Part shown: piece after piece, positions 10,803 to 19,502 of the stretch
Layout of the letters: the number at the start of each line of letters is the position of its first letter
Position numbering within the stretch: position 1 is the first letter of the stretch
From: Variovorax sp.
GTDB lineage: Bacteria; Pseudomonadota; Gammaproteobacteria; Burkholderiales; Burkholderiaceae_C
Length of the DNA: 38,529 nucleotides
Direction of reading: 5' to 3'
NCBI GenBank assembly: GCA_017744935.1
Contig: JAGIAI010000049.1
Coordinates: 1 to 38,529, forward strand
The notes under the pieces: generated by a model
What the model saw: only the letters and a program-made list of their open reading frames with translations
Told to the model about the DNA's origin: nothing
Databases searched by the model: none
Translations under genes and position numbers: made by a program

Positions 10803-12939
10803 GAAGATCCTGATCGCCAACCGTGGCGAGATCGCCTGCCGCGTGGCTGCCACTGCACGTCGCATGGCAGTGCGGACCGTCGCGGTGTATTCGGACGCCG
10901 ACGCGCATGCCAACCATGTGCGCGCCTGCGACGAGTCGGTCCACCTCGGCGGCAGTGCACCCAAGGAAAGCTACCTGCGTTGGGAAAAGATCCTCGAGGC
11001 CGCGAAGGCGACGGGCGCGGAAGCGGTGCACCCCGGCTATGGCTTCCTCAGCGAGAACGAGGAATTCGCACAGGCCTGCGCCGATGCGGGCCTGGTCTTC
11101 ATCGGCCCGCCGCCGTCGGCGATCAAGGCGATGGGGCTCAAGGCCGAATCCAAGCAGCTGATGGAGAAGGCCGACGTGCCGCTCGTGCCCGGCTACCACG
11201 GCGCCGACCAGAACCCCGAACTGCTCCAGCGCGAAGCCGACCGTATCGGCTACCCGGTCCTCATCAAGGCCAGCGCGGGCGGCGGCGGCAAGGGCATGCG
11301 TATCGTCGAGAAGAAGGGCGACTTCGCCGCCGCGCTCGCTTCCTGCCAACGCGAGGCGATCAACAGCTTCGGCGATGACGCGGTGCTGATCGAAAAGTAC
11401 GTGCAGCGCCCGCGCCACATCGAGATCCAGGTCTTCGGCGACACGCATGGCAACTATGTCTACCTGTTCGAACGCGATTGCTCGGTGCAGCGCCGCCACC
11501 AGAAGGTGCTGGAAGAAGCCCCCGCGCCCGGCATGACCGAGGCGATGCGCAAGCAGATGGGCGAAGCGGCCGTGGCGGCGGCGCGCGCGGTCAACTATGT
11601 CGGCGCGGGCACGGTGGAGTTCATCGTCGAGCAGCGCGACGACGGCGAGCCGAGCGCCGCGCCGGGCCGCCCCAAGCAAGCGAGCACCCCCTCGGGGGGC
11701 AGCGAGGACACGTCAGTGCCGAGCGCGGGGGCCAACATGTCTTTCTTCTTCATGGAGATGAACACGCGACTGCAGGTCGAGCACCCGGTGACGGAGGCCA
11801 TCACCGGCCTCGATCTCGTCGAATGGCAATTGCGCGTGGCCTCTGGCGAGCCGCTGCCGCTCAAGCAGGAGCAGCTTCAGATCCACGGCCATGCGATCGA
11901 AGCGCGCATCTGCGCGGAGAACCCGGACAACAACTTCCTGCCCGCGACCGGCGCGCTGCACGTCTACCGCAAGCCGCAGGCCACTGCCTTCCAGCGTAGT
12001 CGCGTGCGCATCGACGACGGCGTGCGCGAGGGCGGCGTCATCTCGCCCTTCTACGACTCGATGATCGCGAAGCTCATCGTGCACGGCGCGACCCGCGAAG
12101 AGGCGCTCGCGCGGCTCGATCAGGCGCTGGCGCAGACGCACATCGTGGGCGTGGCGACCAACGTGCAGTTCCTGCGGGGCATCCTGCGCACCGAATCGTT
12201 CTCGAAAGCGAAGCTCGACACTGCGCTGATCGAGCGGGAGCGCGCGGTGCTCTTCGACCAGGAGCCGCTGGGCCTGCCGCTCGCGGCCGCCGCATCGATC
12301 GCGAACACGCTGCTTGCCGAAAAGGCGACCGCGAGCGCCGACCCCTTCAGTCGCCGCGATGGCTGGCAGTCGCACGGGATCGCCACGCGCCCCTTCGAAT
12401 TCGAGTTCCGTGGCGAGACGAAGACCGCCGAGTTGCGCTACCTGCACGATGGCGCACTCGCGCTCAGCGTGGGCGATGTCGCCGGCCCCCTGGAGATCGG
12501 CAGCTTCCCGACCGGTGAACTCGAGCTCATGTTCAACGGCCGCCGCCACACGCTCAATGTCTACGAAGACCAGTCGACCGCCCACGTCTTCACCGCCGAT
12601 GGCGCGACGAAGATCACCGCGATCGACCGTCTCGCGCATGCCGGCGACACGCATGCCGAAGGCGGCCGCCTCACCGCGCCGATGCCGGGCAAGGTGGTGT
12701 CGTTCGCGGTCAAGGCGGGCGACAAGGTCAGCCGTGGCCAGCCGCTCGCGGTGATGGAGGCGATGAAGATGGAGCACACCATCGCCGCGCCTGCGGACGG
12801 CACGGTCGAGGAGTTGCTCTTCGCGCCGGGCGATCAGGTCACCGAGGGTGCGGAGCTGCTTCGGATTGCGGCTTGGGCCGGCGCCGGGCCGTCCCAAGGC
12901 GGCCCGGCCCCCTCGGGGGGCAGCGAGTACACGAAGTGA
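10795..12939 (+). CDS. liuD: Methylcrotonyl-CoA carboxylase, biotin carboxylase/biotin carrier (alpha) subunit, with two repeat-derived segments
   Basis: Carboxylates its own biotin with ATP and bicarbonate for transfer by LiuB. It has 714 residues. The biotin carboxylase domain (~1–450) starts MFKKILIANRGEIACR and has the glycine-rich ATP loop ASAGGGGKGM. The C-terminal biotinyl domain has AVMEAMKMEH with biotin on Lys658. Residues 287–313, containing PGRPKQ and PSGGSEDT, are not part of the family: they are encoded by a palindromic repeat that recurs elsewhere in the operon. They lie between Glu275 (in GTVEF) and Glu321 (in FFMEMNTR), the two Mg-ATP ligands, which are 46 residues apart here and 12 apart in E. 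coli AccC (276/288). The last ~20 residues, including PAPSGGSEYTK and the stop, come from a second repeat copy. The frame is intact throughout. Confidence 0.96.
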   Translation: MFKKILIANRGEIACRVAATARRMAVRTVAVYSDADAHANHVRACDESVHLGGSAPKESYLRWEKILEAAKATGAEAVHPGYGFLSENEEFAQACADAGLVFIGPPPSAIKAMGLKAESKQLMEKADVPLVPGYHGADQNPELLQREADRIGYPVLIKASAGGGGKGMRIVEKKGDFAAALASCQREAINSFGDDAVLIEKYVQRPRHIEIQVFGDTHGNYVYLFERDCSVQRRHQKVLEEAPAPGMTEAMRKQMGEAAVAAARAVNYVGAGTVEFIVEQRDDGEPSAAPGRPKQASTPSGGSEDTSVPSAGANMSFFFMEMNTRLQVEHPVTEAITGLDLVEWQLRVASGEPLPLKQEQLQIHGHAIEARICAENPDNNFLPATGALHVYRKPQATAFQRSRVRIDDGVREGGVISPFYDSMIAKLIVHGATREEALARLDQALAQTHIVGVATNVQFLRGILRTESFSKAKLDTALIERERAVLFDQEPLGLPLAAAASIANTLLAEKATASADPFSRRDGWQSHGIATRPFEFEFRGETKTAELRYLHDGALALSVGDVAGPLEIGSFPTGELELMFNGRRHTLNVYEDQSTAHVFTADGATKITAIDRLAHAGDTHAEGGRLTAPMPGKVVSFAVKAGDKVSRGQPLAVMEAMKMEHTIAAPADGTVEELLFAPGDQVTEGAELLRIAAWAGAGPSQGGPAPSGGSEYTK
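11652..11733 (+). repeat. Palindromic repeat copy A, in frame inside liuD
   Basis: An ~81-base GC-rich element nearly identical to copy C (15343–15423). It shares GCCGGGCCGCCCCAAGCAAG, the core CCCCCTCGGGGGGCAGCGAG, and GTGCCGAGCG followed by a G-run. Against copy C it has a few substitutions and one net extra base (ACGTCAGTGCC against ACGAAGTGCC), which makes its contribution an exact multiple of three. It has no stop in the liuD frame. Confidence 0.85.
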
Positions 12940-12953
12940 CCGAGCGTGGGGGC
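12881..12953 (+). repeat. Palindromic repeat copy B, spanning the 3' end of liuD
   Basis: Shares GCCGGGCCG, CCCCCTCGGGGGGCAGCGAG, ACACGAAGTG and CCGAGCGTGGGGGC with copy C. Its 5' part forms its own perfect 9-bp stem, 12883–12891 with 12900–12908 (GCCGGGCCG/CGGCCCGGC). The ACG AAG TGA within ACACGAAGTGA supplies the liuD stop. The G-rich end lies just upstream of the next gene. Confidence 0.85.
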
Positions 12954-12968
12954 AATTAAGCTTGGGGG

Positions 12969-13910
12969 ATGACTTCCCGCATGCGAATCCTCGTCAGCCT
13001 GACCGACCTCCGCCCCGATGCCTGGGTTTCCGGGCTTCAGGCGGCCTTCCCCGAAGCCGAAGTGGAACCGTGGCAACCGGGCGCCGCACCGGCCGACCAC
13101 GCAGTCGTCTGGGCGCCGCCGCAGCAGATGCTGGACGAGCAGCCGAAACTGCGAGGCCTCTTCAACATCGGCGCGGGCGTCGACGCATTGCTCAAGCTCG
13201 AAGTGCCGCCGCAGACCCGCATCGTGCGCCTCGACGATGCCGGCATGGCGGTGCAGATGGCCGAGTACGTCTGCCATTACCTGATCCGCCACTTCCGCGA
13301 GTTCGATGCCTACGAGGCCGAATCGCGCGCGGGGCGCTGGAGCTTCCGCAAGCCGCGCGAGCGCGAGGATTTCCCGGTCGGGATCATGGGGCTCGGCGTG
13401 CTGGGCGAGCGGGTCGCGAAGGCGGTCCGTCACTTCGAGTTTCCGGTCAACGGCTGGAGCCGTTCGCCGAAGGACCTGCCTGACGTGCGCTGCTTTGCCG
13501 GCGAGAAGGAATTCGATGCCTTCCTCGGTGCGAGCCGCGTGCTGGTCAACCTGCTGCCGCTCACGCCTGACACGCGCGGCATCATGAACCGCGAGACGCT
13601 CTCGAAGCTCAACGGAGGCAAGCCGGGCGGCTACGTCATCAATGTTGCGCGCGGCGCGCATCTTGTCGAAGCCGACCTGATCCCGCTGCTGGACAGTGAC
13701 CAGCTCGCGGGCGCGACGCTCGATGTGTTCGAGGTCGAGCCCCTGCCGGCTGAACATGCGTTCTGGCGACACCCGAAGATCAACGTCACACCACACGGCT
13801 CCGCACGCACGATGCGCGAAGCATCGATTGCGCAGATCGCCGGCAAGATCCGGGCAATGGCGCGCGGAGAGCCCATTGCCGGCGTGGTCGACACCAAACG
13901 CGGATACTGA
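12969..13910 (+). CDS. ghrA: D-2-hydroxyacid dehydrogenase, glyoxylate/hydroxypyruvate reductase A-like
   Basis: An NAD(P)H-dependent reductase of 313 residues in the GhrA branch. The Rossmann motif GLGVLG is at residues 141–146 after FPVGIM. Catalytic elements are Arg in VINVARGAHLV, Glu in DVFEVEPLP and His in NVTPHGSA. The segment AEYVCHYLIRHFREFD matches the GhrA-like group. ATG 12969 is used; an in-frame ATG at 12981 is an alternative. It starts 29 bases after liuD, directly downstream of repeat copy B, and the HMG-CoA lyase gene follows after 21 bases. It has no known step in leucine breakdown. Confidence 0.9.
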   Translation: MTSRMRILVSLTDLRPDAWVSGLQAAFPEAEVEPWQPGAAPADHAVVWAPPQQMLDEQPKLRGLFNIGAGVDALLKLEVPPQTRIVRLDDAGMAVQMAEYVCHYLIRHFREFDAYEAESRAGRWSFRKPREREDFPVGIMGLGVLGERVAKAVRHFEFPVNGWSRSPKDLPDVRCFAGEKEFDAFLGASRVLVNLLPLTPDTRGIMNRETLSKLNGGKPGGYVINVARGAHLVEADLIPLLDSDQLAGATLDVFEVEPLPAEHAFWRHPKINVTPHGSARTMREASIAQIAGKIRAMARGEPIAGVVDTKRGY

Positions 13911-13931
13911 TCCGCTCCCGGAGAACTCCCC

Positions 13932-14852
13932 ATGAAACTCCCCAGCAAGATCAAGCTCATCGACGTCGGCCCGCGCGATGGTCTCCAGAACGAGAAGCAG
14001 CCGGTGCCCGCCGACATCAAGATCGGCCTCGTGCATCGCCTGCAGGACGCCGGTGTCCACGAGATCGAAGTGACCAGCTTCGTCTCTCCCAAGTGGGTTC
14101 CGCAGATGGCGGACAACGCCGAGGTGATGCGCGGCATCCAGCGCGAGCCGGGCGTGCGCTACTCGGTGCTCACGCCGAACATGAAGGGCTTCGAGGCCGC
14201 GATCGCCGCACCGCGCGAAGAGTGGCCCGACGAGATCGTCGTGTTCGGTGCCGCGAGCGAAGCCTTCAGCCAGAAGAACATCAACTGCTCGATCGCGGAA
14301 AGCATCGAGCGCTTCGCACCTGTCGTCGAAGCCGCGCGTGCCAAGGGCATCCAGGTGCGCGGCGCGATGAGCTGTACCGTGGGCTGTCCCTACGAGGGCG
14401 ACATCGCACCCGACAAGGTGGCCTACCTCGCCAGGCTGATGAAGGGCATCGGCGTGCAGCGCGTGGATGTGGCCGACACGATCGGCGTGGGCACGCCGCG
14501 CAAGGTGCGGCTCGCCATCGAGGCCACGCTCGCGCACTTCGGCGCCGACGAGATCTCGGGCCACTTCCATGACACCTACGGCCAGGCGCTCGCCAATACG
14601 CTGGCCGCGCTGGAAGTGGGCGTGTGGAACTTCCAGTCGTCGGTGGCGGGCCTGGGCGGCTGTCCCTACGCGAAGGGCGCGACGGGCAATGTCGCGACCG
14701 AGGACGTGGTCTACATGCTGCAGGGCATGGGCATCGAGACCGGGATCGATCTGGACAAGCTGATCGATGCCGGCGTCTACATCAGCGAAGCCCTGGGACG
14801 CGAACCGAATTCGCGTGCTTCCAAGGCGATCCGCACGAAGAGGGCTGGTTGA
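13932..14852 (+). CDS. liuE: Hydroxymethylglutaryl-CoA lyase
   Basis: Cleaves HMG-CoA to acetyl-CoA and acetoacetate, the final step of leucine degradation. It has 306 residues in a TIM-barrel of the DRE-metallolyase family: VGPRDGLQNEK near the N-terminus (catalytic Arg and metal Asp), FGAASEAFSQKNINCS, RGAMSCTVGCPYEG, metal ligands in SGHFHDTYGQALAN, and the active-site cysteine signature in SVAGLGGCPYAKGATGN. ATG 13932 follows GGAGAA. The YbaK gene starts 3 bases after its stop. Some genomes call this gene mvaB. Confidence 0.96.
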   Translation: MKLPSKIKLIDVGPRDGLQNEKQPVPADIKIGLVHRLQDAGVHEIEVTSFVSPKWVPQMADNAEVMRGIQREPGVRYSVLTPNMKGFEAAIAAPREEWPDEIVVFGAASEAFSQKNINCSIAESIERFAPVVEAARAKGIQVRGAMSCTVGCPYEGDIAPDKVAYLARLMKGIGVQRVDVADTIGVGTPRKVRLAIEATLAHFGADEISGHFHDTYGQALANTLAALEVGVWNFQSSVAGLGGCPYAKGATGNVATEDVVYMLQGMGIETGIDLDKLIDAGVYISEALGREPNSRASKAIRTKRAG

Positions 14853-14855
14853 ACC

Positions 14856-15344
14856 ATGTGTGGTGCTGAACTCACTTCATTGCCCGAAGGCGTGCAGCGC
14901 GTCGCCCGCCTGCTGCAGGACAAGGGCCATCCCCATTCGCCGCGCATGCTCGACGACGCTGCGCGCACCGCGCAGCAGGCGGCCGATGCGCTGGGCATCG
15001 AACTCGGGCAGATCGCCAAGAGCATCGTGTTCCGCCGCAAGTCCGACGAAAGCGCGGTGCTGGTCGTGACCTCGGGCGACAAGCGCGTGGACGAAAAGAA
15101 GGTCGAGGCCATCGTCGGCAAGCTCGGCCGCGCCGATGCGGATTTCGTGAAGTCGCGCACCGGTTTTTCGATCGGCGGCGTCTCACCGTTCGGGCATGCG
15201 ACCGAGCCGGTGATGCTGATCGATCGCGAGCTGTTCCGCTTCGACGAGATCTGGGCCGCCGCGGGTCATCCGCATGCGGTGGTGCGGCTGCGTCCGCAGG
15301 ATCTCGAAGGGCTCACCGGCGCGCCCGTTGCGGACGTGGTGTGA
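14856..15344 (+). CDS. YbaK/EbsC-family aminoacyl-tRNA deacylase
   Basis: A 162-residue single-domain protein of the YbaK/ProX fold, which hydrolyses mischarged tRNA (Cys or Ala on tRNA-Pro in characterised members). Family marks are IELGQIAKSIVFRRKS, the conserved lysine in LVVTSGDKRVD, the glycine-rich loop TGFSIGGVSPFGH and the C-terminal AAAGHPHAVVRL. The exact specificity is not determined by sequence. ATG 14856 is 3 bases past the HMG-CoA lyase stop. Its TGA overlaps the first bases of repeat copy C. Confidence 0.92.
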   Translation: MCGAELTSLPEGVQRVARLLQDKGHPHSPRMLDDAARTAQQAADALGIELGQIAKSIVFRRKSDESAVLVVTSGDKRVDEKKVEAIVGKLGRADADFVKSRTGFSIGGVSPFGHATEPVMLIDRELFRFDEIWAAAGHPHAVVRLRPQDLEGLTGAPVADVV

Positions 15345-15423
15345 GCGCTGCGCCGGGCCGCCCCAAGCAAGCTCGCGCCCCCTCGGGGGGCAGCGAGGAC
15401 ACGAAGTGCCGAGCGTGGGGGCG
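15343..15423 (+). repeat. Palindromic repeat copy C, intergenic before the DUF1289 gene
   Basis: The cleanest copy in the window. Its central hairpin is 15372–15376 CTCGC with 15393–15397 GCGAG, stacked on GCCCCC (15377–15382) with GGGGGC (15386–15391). A second small stem pairs GAGCG (15411–15415) with CGCTC (15422–15426). The G-run between these arms is the only plausible ribosome binding site for the ATG at 15427, so folding could mask it. The hairpin has no U-run, so it is not a simple terminator. Confidence 0.85.
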
Positions 15424-15426
15424 CTC

Positions 15427-15681
15427 ATGACCACGGAAGCCGTCCCTTCGATCGTCGAGCGCGCCATCGCTGCGCGCGCGGTGGAAAGCGGCGTGCCGTC
15501 GCCCTGCATCTCGATCTGCCGGATCAGCCCCGAGAGCGGCTTCTGCGAAGGGTGCCTGCGCACCATCGACGAGATCGCCGCATGGAGCCGCATGGGTGAT
15601 GCAGACAAGCGCGGCGTGTGGCGCGCGATCGAACTGCGCGCACAGGTCGGCTTTCTTGCCGACGCCGGAAGCAAGCCATGA
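15427..15681 (+). CDS. DUF1289 domain protein
   Basis: An 84-residue small protein. The DUF1289 core is SPCISICRISPESGFCEGC, with four cysteines in C-X3-C-X8-C-X2-C, followed by LRTIDEIAAWSRMGDADK and a basic helix. The spacing suggests a small metal site; the family's role is unknown. ATG 15427 is chosen because sequence before it belongs to repeat copy C and does not resemble the family. The stop overlaps the next start by 4 bases. Confidence 0.9.
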   Translation: MTTEAVPSIVERAIAARAVESGVPSPCISICRISPESGFCEGCLRTIDEIAAWSRMGDADKRGVWRAIELRAQVGFLADAGSKP

Positions 15682-16319
15682 AGCACATCACCTTCCATTT
15701 CGACTTCATCTCGCCTTACGCCTACCTCGCCTTCGAGCATCTGCCGCAGGTGCTCGAAGGGCTCACCTACAGCGTGGCGTACCGGCCGGTGCTGTTCGGT
15801 GCGCTGCTCAAGCACCACGGGCAACTGGGGCCAGCGGAGATTCCGTCGAAGCGCACATGGACCTATCGACACGTCCTGTGGCAAGGCCGCGAGTACCACA
15901 TCCCGGTGCAGATGCCGGCGACGCATCCCTTCAACCCGCTGCCGCATCTGCGGCTGGCGCTCGCGACGTCGACGGACGGCGACATCAGCCGCTACGTTGC
16001 GGAGATGATCCTGCGCGATATCTGGCGCACCGGTGGCGAGCCGGGCGATGCGGCTCGTCTGGCCGCGCTCGCTGCGCAGCTCCGTCAGGTGCGCGATCCG
16101 GCCGGTGCCGAGGTGAAGGCGCAGCTCAAGCAGAACACCGACGAAGCGATCGCGCGCAGCATCTTCGGCGTGCCCACGCTCGAAGTCGAGGGCCGCCAGT
16201 TCTGGGGCTTCGAGGGCCTCGGCATGCTGCGCGCCTACCTCGCCGGCGATGCCTGGTTCGACAGTGCCGAGTGGTCCACTGCTGATCAGCGCCCTTCGCT
16301 GCGCCGCAACAATTCTTGA
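15678..16319 (+). CDS. DsbA-superfamily protein, 2-hydroxychromene-2-carboxylate isomerase-like
   Basis: A 213-residue thioredoxin-fold protein of the kappa-GST/HCCA-isomerase group. FHFDFISPYAYLAFEHLP gives the N-terminal thioredoxin strand with Ser-Pro where DsbA has CXXC, so it is not a disulfide oxidase. The C-terminal segment SIFGVPTLEVEGRQFWGF is the cis-proline loop and following strand. HCCA isomerases use glutathione in aromatic degradation, but no aromatic pathway genes are nearby, so the substrate is open. It appears to be the last gene of the liu transcript; 144 bases follow before the MFS gene. Confidence 0.88.
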   Translation: MKHITFHFDFISPYAYLAFEHLPQVLEGLTYSVAYRPVLFGALLKHHGQLGPAEIPSKRTWTYRHVLWQGREYHIPVQMPATHPFNPLPHLRLALATSTDGDISRYVAEMILRDIWRTGGEPGDAARLAALAAQLRQVRDPAGAEVKAQLKQNTDEAIARSIFGVPTLEVEGRQFWGFEGLGMLRAYLAGDAWFDSAEWSTADQRPSLRRNNS

Positions 16320-16463
16320 CTTTTTCTACAGGCTGAAAAGCATCCTGCGGGTTAGACCCTAAGCTGTCAGCGACGATTCAGTTTGGCGACAGGCTCGGGT
16401 CAGTCGGCGCTCCAAGAATGCGTTACGTCCCACGCCGTGGGCGAAACACTAGAAGGAGACGAC

Positions 16464-18158
<1,695 letters not shown>

Positions 18159-18162
18159 CTAA

Positions 18163-18229
18163 CCCCCAGCCTCGCTCACTTCGTGTAGCTCGGGCACCCC
18201 CTTGCAGGGGGCAATACCAGCGGCCCGGC
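18163..18229 (-). repeat. Palindromic repeat copy D, diverged and inverted
   Basis: Read on the minus strand it contains GCCGGGCCGC, a C-run/G-run hairpin (CCCCC TGCAA GGGGG), then CTACACGAAGTG and GAGCGAGGCTGGGGG. These occur in the same order as in copies A–C but with a different middle. It lies 5 bases after the MFS stop, opposite to transcription. Confidence 0.65.
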
Positions 18230-18268
18230 TAAGCCGGTTCCGCGGTATTTCCCGGATGGCTGGATTCG

Positions 18269-18306
18269 AGGCCTCGTGCCGGTAGCGGCTACGGGGCCTT
18301 TTCTTT
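18269..18306 (+). terminator. Rho-independent terminator after the MFS gene
   Basis: AGGCC at 18269 pairs with GGCCT ending at 18299, with further pairing of GCCG with CGGC inside. A T-rich tail (TTTTCTTT) follows. It ends just before the ribosome binding site of the 49-residue gene, so read-through or a separate start would be needed for that gene. Confidence 0.65.
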
Positions 18307-18319
18307 GGAGATTCAGAAT

Positions 18320-18469
18320 ATGTGGAAACTCATCGTCGGCTTCATCGTCTTCGCGGCGATCGTGATGTTCGTGATGATGAAGGCGGGCGGCAGTGTCGAT
18401 ATGTCGGGCGAGAAGCACGGCGGCGATTCGATGCATGCGCCGGCGCCTGCCGGTGGCGAATCGAAGTAG
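18320..18469 (+). CDS. Small single-pass membrane protein, 49 residues
   Basis: Reads MWKLIVGFIVFAAIVMFVMM, then a hydrophilic tail rich in Gly, Ser, His and Ala ending PAGGESK. One N-terminal transmembrane helix of ~18 residues follows a single lysine, so the tail probably lies outside the cytoplasm. TTTGGAG at 18304–18310 is a good ribosome binding site at normal distance. The family is unknown to me. It lies 14 bases after the terminator of the MFS gene. Confidence 0.72.
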   Translation: MWKLIVGFIVFAAIVMFVMMKAGGSVDMSGEKHGGDSMHAPAPAGGESK

Positions 18470-18599
18470 CGACCAGCGATAGGCCTCCCGGTGCTCAATT
18501 CGGAGGCAATTCAGCGGCAGGCCGCGTGAATCCTGGCTCCGGGCACCGGCGTCCTCGTGCAACTCACAACGTTATCCACAGAAATCCGGTGCAACTCGG

Positions 18600-19502
18600 T
18601 CAGGCGGTGTGTCGTTCGATCCAGTCGATCGCGCCCTTGACGCTGCGGAACTCATCCGCCGAGCGCGCGGGGATTTCGGCGTGCCGTTCGTTCCACATGC
18701 GCGCGAGCGCCTTACCGGGGCCGATCTCGAGCACGCATCGCACACGGCGGGACGCAATGCCTTCCATGCACTCGTCCCAGCGCACGGTGTGGTCGATCTG
18801 GCGCGCGAGTGCGGCTTTGGCCTGATCGGCATCGCGAATGCGGCCGGCGACGTTGCTGAGCAGGGGGAGTCGCGGCGATTCGAACGATCGAGCAGTGAGC
18901 AGCGCCTCGAAGGAATGCGCGGCCTCGCGCATCCATGGTGTGTGCGATGCGACGTTGACGTTGAGCCGCGTGACGTGGGCGCCCAGGCGTTGCGCCGCCT
19001 CGGTTGCGGGTCCGAGAGTCGCCTTGGGGCCACCGAGGACCACGCTGACCGGGTCGTTGCGGATCGCCAGCGCAAGACCGAAATCCGCGCACAACGCCTC
19101 GATCGATTCGTTGCCGAGTCCGCTCACCGCCATCAGGCCGCAGGCGCAGCGTTGGGCATCGCGGTCCATCAACTCGGCACGGTGCCGCACCAGATCGACG
19201 GCGGTCGATGCGGCGCAGACGCCGGCTGCGGCAAAGGCGGCCACTTCGCCAACGCTGTAGCCCGCAACGACCGCCGGCATGGCGAGGTGGGGGGCGAGCG
19301 CGGTCCACGCGGCGAGCCCCAGCCCGGTCAGCAGCAACTGGGCGTTGGCATTGCGACCCGCCCAATCCGGATCACGAAGTCGCTCACGCCAGTCGAGGCC
19401 CAGTTCGCCTTGCACGCGCTGGAGCAGTTCGCTCTCGGGCAGCCACGGCAGCATGGCGGGATGCTGCATGCCCTGGCCCGAGAAGATCAGCGCGTAGCTC
19501 AT
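18600..19502 (-). CDS. mdcH: Malonate decarboxylase, malonyl-CoA:ACP transacylase subunit (epsilon)
   Basis: Loads malonyl from malonyl-CoA onto the MdcC carrier to start the decarboxylase cycle. It has 300 residues of FabD-like fold: FSGQGMQHPAML at the N-terminus, active-site serine in VAGYSVGEVAAFAAAG, catalytic histidine in NVNVASHTPWM, and the C-terminal CVLEIGPGKALARMW. ATG 19502 overlaps the mdcB stop by 4 bases. It is the last gene of the mdc operon. No clear terminator is visible in the ~130 bases after it. Confidence 0.94.
   Translation of the reverse strand: MSYALIFSGQGMQHPAMLPWLPESELLQRVQGELGLDWRERLRDPDWAGRNANAQLLLTGLGLAAWTALAPHLAMPAVVAGYSVGEVAAFAAAGVCAASTAVDLVRHRAELMDRDAQRCACGLMAVSGLGNESIEALCADFGLALAIRNDPVSVVLGGPKATLGPATEAAQRLGAHVTRLNVNVASHTPWMREAAHSFEALLTARSFESPRLPLLSNVAGRIRDADQAKAALARQIDHTVRWDECMEGIASRRVRCVLEIGPGKALARMWNERHAEIPARSADEFRSVKGAIDWIERHTA

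Noticed and set aside
15274..15426. An upstream start for the DUF1289 gene
   Set aside because: The extension would be read from the end of the YbaK gene in another frame and from repeat copy C; ATG 15427 matches the family N-terminus.
16316..16345. A sigma-70 promoter before the MFS gene based on TTGACT at 16316
   Set aside because: No acceptable -10 hexamer lies 16–18 bases downstream.
18483..18507. A GCCTCC/GGAGGC hairpin as terminator for mdcH or the 49-residue gene
   Set aside because: The stem is only 6 bp with a 13-base loop and there is no U-run on either strand.
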